DNA from: Spirochaetia bacterium
Lineage (GTDB): Bacteria; Spirochaetota; Spirochaetia; JABMQR01
NCBI GenBank assembly: GCA_016784705.1
Contig: JADHUD010000130.1
Span: 1-6,844 of the forward strand
Reading direction: 5' to 3'
Length of the DNA stretch: 6,844 nt
Positions 1 through 6,167 of the stretch are shown one piece after another (position 1 is the stretch's first letter; each line of letters begins with the position of its first letter). The position numbers and the translations under genes were made by a program. A model generated the notes under the pieces. It made no database searches. It was not told where the DNA came from and worked only from the letters and a program-made list of their open reading frames with translations.

Positions 1-888
1 AAAAACAGCAAAGATATAACCCACGTTCTCTCTTTCACCAGGTATACCCGATATCTGCATGAAATTATGACTGGTGAATTTACTATTCCAGAATCTCCCG
101 GCCTGATAATGCTGATATCCCGGTATCTCTCTATTCTCACTGAACTGGACAGGAATAACAGTGATTTCCGGCTTATTCTCAGCGAAGATAAAAATCGCAT
201 GACAATCGCTTTTCGGTATCGGAATGGGGAAACAGGAAGTCTGCCGGAACTGGAAAACGCTCAGTATGTGACAGATCTGCTTGAACAGTACCGCTATATG
301 CTGCCGGAGGACTGTACCGCCACAATATGGGGACAGGGCAGCAGATTTCTGGCACTGAATGAACTTATAAAAAGCGATCAGCGGCGGTCTACTGCCTGGT
401 CACTGGTAATAGTATTTCTTATCACAGCAGTTACTTTTTCATCCATTAAATATGGACTGTTTTCTCTTATACCTATCGTCACCGGTATAATGGCAAACTA
501 TATTTTCATGATGTCCTTTGCAATCCCCTTTGATATGGTTACTATAGCCTTTTCAAGTGTAACCGTTGGTGTGGGAATTGATGATGCCATTCACTTCATT
601 CTCCGGTTTAGAAAGGTACATAAAAAGTATCCGGATAATGTCAGAGGAGCGGTGCATGAAACCCTGGTACTTACCGGCAGACCCATTACGCTGACCTCGG
701 TCTCAATTATCAGCGGGTTGATGGTACTCTCCCTGGGCAGTTTTGTTCCCATCAGATATTTTGGTATCCTGATATCCGTTGCCTTGTTTAATACCCTCAT
801 GGCTACGCTGTTTATTCTTCCTGCCTGCATAATTTTATGGTACACCTTTACAGAGTGGAAGCACAAGAAACAGCAGAAAACTCTGTAA
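1..888 (+). CDS. RND/MMPL-family exporter, C-terminal part (5' end outside window)
   Basis: The frame is open from the first base, so this is the last 295 residues of a longer protein. The ATG at 67 is internal and not a credible start. Residues 1 to about 130 look like the end of the second extracytoplasmic domain. They are followed by about five hydrophobic helices (roughly at 394-441, 460-525, 529-597, 688-744 and 763-840), matching the C-terminal membrane half of RND/MMPL transporters. The segment G190-V-G-I-D-D-A-I-H-F199 followed by LRFR matches the family's conserved helix with acidic residues (commonly GxGxDYxxHxxxRxRE), associated with proton coupling. After the last helix comes a short basic cytoplasmic tail. 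RND exporters use the proton gradient to move lipids or hydrophobic compounds across or out of the inner membrane. The substrate cannot be told from this part. Family assignment is firm, function beyond that is not. Confidence 0.88.
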   Translation, partial: KNSKDITHVLSFTRYTRYLHEIMTGEFTIPESPGLIMLISRYLSILTELDRNNSDFRLILSEDKNRMTIAFRYRNGETGSLPELENAQYVTDLLEQYRYMLPEDCTATIWGQGSRFLALNELIKSDQRRSTAWSLVIVFLITAVTFSSIKYGLFSLIPIVTGIMANYIFMMSFAIPFDMVTIAFSSVTVGVGIDDAIHFILRFRKVHKKYPDNVRGAVHETLVLTGRPITLTSVSIISGLMVLSLGSFVPIRYFGILISVALFNTLMATLFILPACIILWYTFTEWKHKKQQKTL

Positions 889-924
889 CAAACCTGCTGA
901 AAGACGCCAAACATTTGAGCAAAA

Positions 925-954
925 CCGGCAAATATCTAAGTAAATACTTGCCGG
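925..954. terminator. Stem-loop downstream of the RND exporter gene, possible terminator
   Basis: CCGGCAAATAT (925-935) pairs with ATACTTGCCGG (944-954) through 10 of 11 positions, with one A/C mismatch, leaving an 8-base loop. It lies 36 bases after the exporter stop codon. There is no run of T after the stem on either strand, so it is not a classical intrinsic terminator. It may act as an mRNA 3'-end structure or a weak terminator. Confidence 0.4.
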
Positions 955-1007
955 CATCAACAAGCTTCATTACCTTCTAATCAGATAGATATAGAGAATA
1001 AGAGTTC

Positions 1008-1062
1008 CCAACAGAGCACCAACAGAGCACCGATTGATCACTTATAGAGCACTAATAGAGCA
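1008..1062. repeat. Five tandem 11-bp repeats upstream of clpB
   Basis: Five consecutive 11-base units are visible: CCAACAGAGCA (1008-1018), the same again (1019-1029), CCGATTGATCA (1030-1040), CTTATAGAGCA (1041-1051) and CTAATAGAGCA (1052-1062). Four units keep the hexamer AGAGCA, and the middle unit has TGATCA at the same phase. The period is about one helical turn, so a protein reading each unit would sit on one face of the DNA. The array lies 98 to 152 bases before the clpB start and could be an operator array for the stress gene, or simply a slippage-derived repeat. It is not a CIRCE element. Confidence 0.7.
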
Positions 1063-1067
1063 TCAGA

Positions 1068-1116
1068 CAGCCCGTACAACGGGAGAGTAAAACCCTTATC
1101 GCAGGATACCGGGCTG
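1068..1116 (+). promoter_or_regulatory. Hairpin in the clpB leader region
   Basis: CAGCCCG (1068-1074) pairs perfectly with CGGGCTG (1110-1116). After a single bulged C the pairing continues with TA/TA (1075-1076 with 1107-1108). The loop is about 30 bases and holds a small GGG/CCC pairing (1081-1083 with 1093-1095). It ends 43 bases before the clpB start codon. If transcription starts upstream of it, this is a 5' leader structure. If not, it could be a DNA-level inverted repeat. No transcription start could be fixed, so the role is open. Confidence 0.4.
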
Positions 1117-1120
1117 CTGG

Positions 1121-1150
1121 TATAGAGGGGTGTTGAGGGGTATAGAGAGG
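1121..1150 (+). promoter_or_regulatory. Three phased purine-rich decamers, the last serving as the clpB ribosome binding site
   Basis: Three consecutive 10-base units, TATAGAGGGG, TGTTGAGGGG and TATAGAGAGG, run directly into TATATAACA and the ATG at 1160. The last unit places AGAGAGG (1144-1150) nine bases before that ATG, a normal Shine-Dalgarno distance. This supports 1160 rather than the in-frame TTG at 1130 as the clpB start. The two upstream units repeat the same purine-rich motif at a distance too great to serve the same start codon. Confidence 0.55.
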
Positions 1151-1159
1151 TATATAACA

Positions 1160-3763
1160 ATGAGAATTGACAAAATGACGGTAAAGATGCAGGAGATCCT
1201 GCAGGAAGCTGATGCACTGGCAAAAGAGTATAACCATGTGCAGATAGGATGCGAACACCTTGGATATGCATTGCTGAATCAGAAAGAGGGGGTGGTCGCA
1301 CCTCTTCTTGATAGAATAGGAGTAAACAGATCCGGACTTTCAGAGGATCTGGTAAAACGACTTAAAGGATTGCCGCGGGCCTACGGAGTTCAGGAGCAGA
1401 CCGGCCTGACCCAGGACGCTTTATCGGTAATTAATCAAGCTGATCAAGAGAGCTCAAAGTTAAAGGATGAATATATCAGTGTCGAGCATCTGCTTATTGC
1501 TCTTGTGAAGAACAAGGGAGCAGTAGCCGAATTGCTGGGACGTTATGGCATAACCGAAAAAAACATACTGCAGGCACTGCAGACAATCAGAGGCAGTCAG
1601 CGGGTAACAGATCAGAACCCTGAAAACCGTTATCAGGTACTTGATAAATATTGCAGAGATCTCACTGAATTGGCCAGAAAGGAAAAACTGGATCCGGTGA
1701 TTGGCCGGGATGAAGAAATTCGCAGGGTAATGCAGGTATTGTCCAGAAGAACTAAAAATAATCCGGTATTGATCGGTGAACCCGGGGTAGGAAAGACAGC
1801 AATTGTAGAGGGTCTGGCACGTCGTATAGTTTCGGGTGATGTTCCGGAAATGCTGAAGTCAAAGAGAGTGCTCACCCTGGATCTTGGCTCCCTGATTGCC
1901 GGCGCAAAATTCCGGGGAGAATTTGAAGAACGGCTGAAAGCGGTTATTAAGGAAGTGGTAGAATCTGATGGGGAAATCATTTTGTTTATTGATGAGCTGC
2001 ATACCGTGGTTGGAGCCGGTGCAGCAGAGGGTTCAACAGATGCCTCGAACTTACTGAAACCGGCACTGGCTAGAGGAGAGCTCAGAACAATTGGTGCAAC
2101 AACTCTTGATGAATATCGTAAATATATAGAGAAAGACGCGGCACTGGAGAGAAGGTTCCAACCGGTTTATGCCGGAGAGCCATCGGTAGAGTCAACAATA
2201 GCTATTTTAAGAGGGCTTAAGGAGCGCTATGAAGTACATCATGGTGTCCGGATCAAGGATGAGGCATTAATTGCTGCTGCGACACTCTCTGACAGATATA
2301 TTACAGCCCGGTTTCTGCCTGATAAAGCGATAGACCTGATTGATGAAGCTGCCAGCCGACTGAAAATGGAGATTGACAGCCAGCCTACTGAACTCGATAA
2401 GATTGACCGGAGGATTCTCCAGCTGAATATAGAAAAGCAGGCTCTGAAAGGAGAGGAGGATACCAAATCCGGAGAGCGGCTGAAGAAGCTGGAGAAAGAG
2501 CTTGCAGATCTCAAATCAGTGTATGATGGGCTGAGTATGCAGTGGAAGAATGAGAAGGAGATAATCGATGCACTCCGTAAGCTGAAAGCGAAGATTGAGC
2601 AGTTAAAGGCAGATGAGCTGCAGTCTGAGAGAAGCGGTGATCTTACCCGTGCCGCAGAGATTAAGCATGGTCTTATTCCCGGACTGACTGCGGATATGGA
2701 GAAAAAAAGTACTGAACTTGCAGATGTGCAGTCTGAGAGACAATTACTGAGGGAAGAGGTTTCACAGGAGGATGTTGCGCAGGTGCTTGCTGCCTGGACA
2801 GGTATCCCGGTAGCAAAGATGCTCACTTCTGAGATGCAGAAATATCTGAATCTGGAAAAAATACTTGCCGAAAGGGTAGTGGGACAGCAGGAGGCAATTC
2901 AGAAAGTCTCCGATGCAGTTCGCAGAAATAAAGCCGGGATTGCTGATGAGGGGAGACCGCTAGGTTCATTTATTTTTATAGGGCCGACGGGTGTGGGCAA
3001 GACTGAGCTTGCAAAGACATTGGCAGCATTTTTATTTGATACGGAAAAGGCTTTGACCCGGATAGACATGAGCGAATATATGGAGAAGCACTCAGTTTCC
3101 CGATTGATTGGAGCTCCTCCCGGCTATGTAGGATACGATCAGGGTGGACAGCTCACGGAAGCGGTGAGACGGCGGTCCTATTCAGTAATTCTTTTTGATG
3201 AGATAGAAAAAGCTCATCCGGATGTATTTAACGTTCTTCTCCAGCTGCTTGATGATGGACGGCTGACCGATGGTCAGGGCCGGATAGTAAATTTCCGCAA
3301 TGTAATTATTATTATGACGAGCAATCTTGGAAGTGATCTGCTGCTTACTGCAGAAAGTTTTGATGAGGTCAGACCCCAAATTAATCAGTTGTTAAAGAAG
3401 ACTTTCAAGCCTGAATTCCTGAACAGGATTGATGATATTATTCCTTTCAGCAGATTAGATAAGCAGCAGATCAGCAAGATTATACAGCTCCAGCTGGATC
3501 TGCTTAAAGCACGGTTGAGCAGCCGCAATATTCTTCTGGAAATAACAGATAAAGCGATTGAAAGTATTGCTGCTGAAGGATTTGATCCGGCATTCGGTGC
3601 AAGACCGGTAAAAAGAGCGATTCAGAACCTTCTGCAGAATCCGTTGGCAAAAGCATTGCTGGAAGGAGCAGTTGTTGAGGGGGATACCGTTTTGGTTGAT
3701 GCCGGCGAAAAAGTCGGTCCGGGAGATGGTCCGGGAACAGAGCTGGTAATTACGGCCCGCTGA
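1160..3763 (+). CDS. clpB: ClpB-type AAA+ protein disaggregase
   Basis: This encodes a complete 867-residue ClpB, the hexameric cytoplasmic ATPase that works with DnaK/DnaJ/GrpE to pull polypeptides out of aggregates after heat or other stress. In order there is a Clp N-domain pair (about 1-145), a first AAA+ domain with Walker A GEPGVGKT (206-213), Walker B ending D278-E279 and arginine fingers R331-R332, a charged coiled-coil M domain (about 400-530), and a second AAA+ domain with Walker A GPTGVGKT (608-615), Walker B D680-E681, N722 (sensor 1), R756 in EFLNRID and GARPVKR (813-819, sensor 2). The first pore loop reads AGAKFRGEFEER, with Phe251 where Escherichia coli ClpB has Tyr251. The second reads GYVGYDQGG, with Tyr656. 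The M domain separates it from ClpA and ClpX. The ATG at 1160 has a Shine-Dalgarno sequence nine bases upstream and gives the usual N-terminus. The 3' end overlaps the convergent neighbour by 14 bases. Confidence 0.97.
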   Translation: MRIDKMTVKMQEILQEADALAKEYNHVQIGCEHLGYALLNQKEGVVAPLLDRIGVNRSGLSEDLVKRLKGLPRAYGVQEQTGLTQDALSVINQADQESSKLKDEYISVEHLLIALVKNKGAVAELLGRYGITEKNILQALQTIRGSQRVTDQNPENRYQVLDKYCRDLTELARKEKLDPVIGRDEEIRRVMQVLSRRTKNNPVLIGEPGVGKTAIVEGLARRIVSGDVPEMLKSKRVLTLDLGSLIAGAKFRGEFEERLKAVIKEVVESDGEIILFIDELHTVVGAGAAEGSTDASNLLKPALARGELRTIGATTLDEYRKYIEKDAALERRFQPVYAGEPSVESTIAILRGLKERYEVHHGVRIKDEALIAAATLSDRYITARFLPDKAIDLIDEAASRLKMEIDSQPTELDKIDRRILQLNIEKQALKGEEDTKSGERLKKLEKELADLKSVYDGLSMQWKNEKEIIDALRKLKAKIEQLKADELQSERSGDLTRAAEIKHGLIPGLTADMEKKSTELADVQSERQLLREEVSQEDVAQVLAAWTGIPVAKMLTSEMQKYLNLEKILAERVVGQQEAIQKVSDAVRRNKAGIADEGRPLGSFIFIGPTGVGKTELAKTLAAFLFDTEKALTRIDMSEYMEKHSVSRLIGAPPGYVGYDQGGQLTEAVRRRSYSVILFDEIEKAHPDVFNVLLQLLDDGRLTDGQGRIVNFRNVIIIMTSNLGSDLLLTAESFDEVRPQINQLLKKTFKPEFLNRIDDIIPFSRLDKQQISKIIQLQLDLLKARLSSRNILLEITDKAIESIAAEGFDPAFGARPVKRAIQNLLQNPLAKALLEGAVVEGDTVLVDAGEKVGPGDGPGTELVITAR

Positions 3764-4331
3764 TCAGCTTGCGGTATGATTCCATTGTATCAATATCGGT
3801 AATATAAGCCGGATCTTCGGTGAGAAAATAGGATAAAGTGTGAGCTTTGCATACATCTCTCATTGTGTCGGAATCCTGAGCTGTAATAAGGGTTTCACGG
3901 ACTGATTCTGAAAAAATCACTGGATGACCGGGAACTGTACCGCAGAGAGGCTGTACTATTTCAATACCGTTTTCCTGCTGAAGAGTGAAATAATCTATCA
4001 GGCTGGTTAGATGGGATGTTTTCAGCAAAGGCAGATCCGCATGGAGAATGAAAAACATCCCGTCATCAATCCCGGTAACGCCTGCACGAATTGATGAAAA
4101 CATGCCGCGTGCATAATTTTTATTGTGTATACAGGTAATTTTCGGGAAACCGGCAAAGTGTTCGCTCAGTTCATCACCCCGAAATCCCGTGACCAGGATG
4201 ACTGTATCCGCTGCTGCCAGAGCTGCCTCTGCCACCACTTCAATGATGGGCTTGCCATGAAAGGGAAGCATGAGTTTCCACTCGTTCATTCGTGAAGAGA
4301 GACCGGCTGCTGGAATTATGCATGAAATCAT
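3750..4331 (-). CDS. MobA/MocA-like NTP transferase family protein
   Basis: The product is a 193-residue Rossmann-type nucleotidyltransferase. The N-terminus IIPAAGLSSRMNEWK (5-19) matches the nucleotide-binding signature of the family (LAAGxSxRMGxxK), with Asn16 in place of the usual Gly and Lys19 kept. HADLPLL (97-103) corresponds to the metal-binding GDxP segment. PGHPVIF (134-140), the DSDTMRDV stretch (153-160) and DIDTMESY (179-186) resemble MocA/CoxC-type enzymes, which attach CMP or GMP to molybdopterin. No molybdoenzyme gene is visible nearby, so the substrate, molybdenum cofactor or another sugar or alcohol phosphate, is not settled. The open frame extends upstream to 4442, but the family signature begins right after the ATG at 4331. 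No strong ribosome binding site is seen there. It converges on clpB with a 14-base overlap, and a promoter candidate lies at 4455-4482. Confidence 0.85.
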   Translation of the reverse strand: MISCIIPAAGLSSRMNEWKLMLPFHGKPIIEVVAEAALAAADTVILVTGFRGDELSEHFAGFPKITCIHNKNYARGMFSSIRAGVTGIDDGMFFILHADLPLLKTSHLTSLIDYFTLQQENGIEIVQPLCGTVPGHPVIFSESVRETLITAQDSDTMRDVCKAHTLSYFLTEDPAYITDIDTMESYRKLISGP

Positions 4332-4454
4332 ACCAGAAGCATAACACACATCCTGCCGGATAAGCAATTTTCTTACAGAGAAGGGTAATACTGCAGCTGT
4401 CCCCCTGTTGTGCAGTCTTGGAGTGAATTGGGTAATTGCCAACTTTCAGCAAAG

Positions 4455-4482
4455 CGTATAAGAGGGTACTGGTTCTTGTCAA
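4455..4482 (-). promoter_or_regulatory. Sigma-70-type promoter for the MobA-like gene
   Basis: Read on the minus strand, a perfect -35 box TTGACA (4482-4477) is followed by a 16-base spacer and TATACG (4460-4455) as the -10 box. Transcription would start near 4447, giving a leader of about 115 bases before the ATG at 4331. The promoter appears intact, so the AT-rich insert to its right must begin beyond 4482. Confidence 0.5.
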
Positions 4483-4534
4483 ATTGATGTGTTAGGGTTG
4501 TTATCTGTATCCATATAAACTGGTTTGGTAGTTT

Positions 4535-5047
4535 ATGGGGAACTGTCTCCAAGTTGATTGCTATCATCTTGAACATTTTAAGCATTCATTCCATTTTGCA
4601 GGTCATTTTATAACTGTATATGGCTATGACCAGAATTATGCATATATTTATGATACTGGAAATAGATATAAGGTATCTTTAGAAAATTTGGAAAAAGCTA
4701 GATTTGAAAAAGGTCCGATGGCCGCAAAAGCATTATCATATACTATAGGTACTATAGGAAAAAATAAAATAACTTCTGACCAAATTGTCGAAATTTCAAA
4801 ATAAAATCATTTTGAAATTTCCTCTCCATATATTGAGATAATACCTAAAGCAATACATGAAATAGCAGAAGGTTTCCTTAATCCACCACTAAAAAGTTTT
4901 GGATACTTAGGTATTCAAAAACTGGGAAAAGAAATGCTAACATGGCTTAAATGTACACCAAATCCAAAGACTGATTTGGTTGATCAATCTGGTATGATGG
5001 AAAATGCAGGAACTGGTGGTGCAATATGCGGCTCTAAATTTTGTTAA
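4535..5047 (+). pseudogene. BtrH/DUF4872-like protein, degraded remnant
   Basis: A frame starting at ATG 4535 gives 89 residues and stops at TAA 4802-4804. The same frame then stays open to TAA 5045-5047. Joined across the stop, the translation resembles the middle and C-terminal parts of proteins with a BtrH N-terminal domain plus DUF4872: QVDCYHLEHF, HFAGHFITVYGYD, KARFEKGPMAAKALSYT, then FLNPPLKSFGYLGIQKLGKE and NAGTGGAI. The expected N-terminal part is absent, with a stop immediately before the ATG at 4529-4531. The usual residues after GTGGA are also replaced by a short unrelated tail. BtrH itself transfers an acyl group from a carrier protein to an aminoglycoside in butirosin synthesis. 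Relatives are mostly uncharacterised. No convincing ribosome binding site precedes 4535. Family recognition is from memory of motifs. Expression of a short 89-residue product cannot be excluded. Confidence 0.6.
4790..4821. repeat. Perfect 13-bp inverted repeat across the internal stop of the BtrH-like remnant
   Basis: GAAATTTCAAAAT (4790-4802) and ATTTTGAAATTTC (4809-4821) are exact reverse complements separated by six bases. The TAA that breaks the frame (4802-4804) lies at the arm-loop border. No T run follows, so it is not a standard terminator. Confidence 0.8.
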
Positions 5048-5060
5048 TTGTGGAGAAAAT

Positions 5061-5939
5061 ATGAAAAAATTTATGTATAAGAAAATAAATGCATTTACAT
5101 CTCGATTATCTCAGGGAAATCCGGCAGTTTTTATTGATTTAGTTTTAGATACTCTTTCAAATGATGAAATGTTGCATATTGCAAAAGAACACCAAGGATT
5201 TGTTTCAGAAGTTGTATTTGCAAATAGAGAAAAAACCGGATTAATAAAACTTACTTATTTTTCATCCGAATGTGAAGTCAATTTTTGTGGACACGGAACA
5301 ATTGCAACAATGTATGAAATAATAAAAAACGACAATGTTTTAATGGGTTTAAAAGAAATAGAGATTAACACAAATAAAAAAGGTAAATTAAAAGTATACA
5401 ATGAGATAATAAACGAAGATGCTATTTATATTACTGCACCTGATCCAGTAATGTATGGTACAGAATTAACGAGAAAAGAAATTGCACAGGCTTTAATGAT
5501 TGAAACTAATCAAATTTCTAAAGATTTTCCCATCGATGTAATTGATGCTGGATTAAAGACATTAATTGTACCAATAACATCTTTTAATACAGAAGTTACA
5601 ATTTATCCAGATATTCACAACTTAAAGTTGTTATGTGAAAATAATGATATCGATATTATTTTGATTTTTTCATTAGAAAATAAAAATGTAAATGTCATAG
5701 CGCATACAAGAGTATTTGCTCCAAAATTTGGATATTTAGAAGATCCTGCAACAGGATCTGGTAATAGCGCTTTTGGTTATTATCTAATAAAAAATAAAAT
5801 GTGGGATAACAATCTGAAAAAAATAGAACAAGGTGGAGATGATAGAGTCTTTAATGAAATTAAGCTTAAAGTAGTCAATGGTAAAATTTTATTCGGTGGC
5901 AAGGCAACAATAAAGATTTCAGGAACTTACTTTTTATAA
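5061..5939 (+). CDS. PhzF-family isomerase-like protein
   Basis: The product has 292 residues, the usual size of the PhzF family (diaminopimelate-epimerase fold, two similar halves, cytoplasmic). The characterised member PhzF isomerises a dihydroxyanthranilate intermediate in phenazine synthesis. Most others have unknown substrates. Recognisable elements are the N-terminal NAFTSRLSQGNPAVF (10-24), SEVVF (49-53) carrying the position of the catalytic Glu (Glu50), ECEVNFCGHGTIA (70-82) with His78, LEDPATGSGNSAFGYYL around Asp228, and the C-terminal EQG and GG elements. The reading frame continues upstream to an ATG at 5004, but that start lies inside the BtrH-like remnant. The ATG at 5061 has GGAG (5052-5055) five bases before it and gives the normal N-terminus. 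No phenazine genes are nearby, so that pathway is not implied. Codons are strongly A/T-ending, unlike clpB, consistent with acquisition by transfer. Confidence 0.88.
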   Translation: MKKFMYKKINAFTSRLSQGNPAVFIDLVLDTLSNDEMLHIAKEHQGFVSEVVFANREKTGLIKLTYFSSECEVNFCGHGTIATMYEIIKNDNVLMGLKEIEINTNKKGKLKVYNEIINEDAIYITAPDPVMYGTELTRKEIAQALMIETNQISKDFPIDVIDAGLKTLIVPITSFNTEVTIYPDIHNLKLLCENNDIDIILIFSLENKNVNVIAHTRVFAPKFGYLEDPATGSGNSAFGYYLIKNKMWDNNLKKIEQGGDDRVFNEIKLKVVNGKILFGGKATIKISGTYFL

Positions 5940-5957
5940 ATTTTTAAACTAAACGGC

Positions 5958-6081
5958 AAGCAACTGCTTCAACCTGCCTGATATTTTCTTTGTCACATTT
6001 TGTGCTGTCGCTGTGCTCCTTACGCACAAAATGCGCCAAGCCCTTCGGGGCTCGGAACTGCAAGTAAAGCAAATGTTGGAT
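5958..6081. other. attC-like recombination site 1
   Basis: This is a 124-base imperfect palindrome with attC layout. The right core GTTGGAT (6075-6081) fits the integron consensus GTTRRRY, and its GTTG pairs with CAAC in the left core AAGCAAC (5958-5964). Inside, TGCTT (5965-5969) pairs with AAGCA (6067-6071), leaving AAT (6072-6074) as an unpaired spacer. A5971 pairs with T6065, and A5972 stands as an extrahelical base. TGC (5975-5977) pairs with GCA (6060-6062). The terminal part holds an exact 9-bp inverted repeat (ATTTTGTGC 5997-6005, GCACAAAAT 6024-6032) and a hairpin AGCCC-TTCG-GGGCT (6039-6052). It directly follows the PhzF-like gene and precedes the toxin-antitoxin promoter. A deviation is that the left core matches RYYYAAC poorly outside AAC. 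Confidence 0.65.
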
Positions 6082-6117
6082 TGACCCTGCGGGCGGCTGA
6101 AGATTGAAGAAAAAACC

Positions 6118-6150
6118 TTGACTCAACGTACGATATAACGTACGTTATGT
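6118..6150 (+). promoter_or_regulatory. yefM-yoeB promoter with two-palindrome operator
   Basis: TTGACT (6118-6123) is a good -35 box. A weak -10, TACGTT (6141-6146), sits 17 bases further on. Two CGTACG cores (6127-6132 and 6139-6144) lie with centres exactly 12 bases apart. The second is embedded in a perfect 14-base palindrome, ATAACGTACGTTAT (6135-6148), and the first is a short 6-base palindrome. This long-plus-short arrangement with 12-base spacing matches the operator geometry known for E. coli yefM-yoeB, whose cores are TGTACA. Autorepression by the YefM-YoeB complex is therefore likely. Confidence 0.65.
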
Positions 6151-6167
6151 AAAGAGGAAGAAAAGAA

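Larger units (their letters stand above)
4498..6075 (+). mobile_element. Putative integron cassette 1 (BtrH-like remnant, PhzF-like gene, attC)
   Basis: The right limit is the G|TTGGAT junction at 6075/6076 in the attC-like site. The left limit is uncertain. The best candidate is G|TTGTTA at 4497/4498, which pairs at CAAC/GTTG with the left core AAGCAAC (5958-5964) and lies where composition turns AT-rich, just beyond the MobA-like gene's promoter. Genes run toward the attC, as in normal cassettes. At about 1.6 kb it is long for one cassette, and it may be a composite of two after loss of an intervening site. No attC or attI structure was recognised to the left of 4498. Confidence 0.35.

Noticed and set aside
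1042..1062. GAGCACTAA resembling half of a CIRCE heat-shock operator
   Set aside because: The CIRCE left arm TTAGCACTC is absent and the right arm differs (GAGCACTAA rather than GAGTGCTAA). The similarity comes from the 11-bp repeat array.
1008..1062. Possible CRISPR-like array
   Set aside because: Units are 11 bases and directly adjacent, with no spacers.
1130..1159. Longer clpB start at an in-frame TTG
   Set aside because: It adds ten non-homologous residues encoded by the purine-rich decamers. The ATG at 1160 has a properly spaced Shine-Dalgarno sequence and the normal ClpB N-terminus.
1633..2826. Long antisense open frames inside clpB, and others opposite the exporter, PhzF-like and toxin genes
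   Set aside because: They are shadows of strongly supported genes, rich in Ser/Arg/Leu runs typical of reverse-strand reading, and have no recognisable domain.
4332..4442. N-terminal extension of the MobA-like protein to a TTG at 4442
   Set aside because: The 37 added residues do not look like part of the family. The nucleotide-binding signature begins immediately after the ATG at 4331.
5004..5060. Upstream ATG for the PhzF-like gene
   Set aside because: It lies within the DUF4872-like coding remnant, has no family similarity, and a good GGAG precedes the ATG at 5061.
5967..6102. Alternative large palindrome pairing CTTCAACCTGCC with GGGCGGCTGAAG
   Set aside because: The arms pair only with a bulge and a mismatch, and the outer ends lack core boxes. 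The fold ending at GTTGGAT explains the core boxes and the match to ATCCAAC at 6677 better.
6144..6150. GTTATGT as an attC right core
   Set aside because: It is part of the yefM operator palindrome. Taking it as the junction would cut the operon from its own operator and would not match the left core ATCCAAC.
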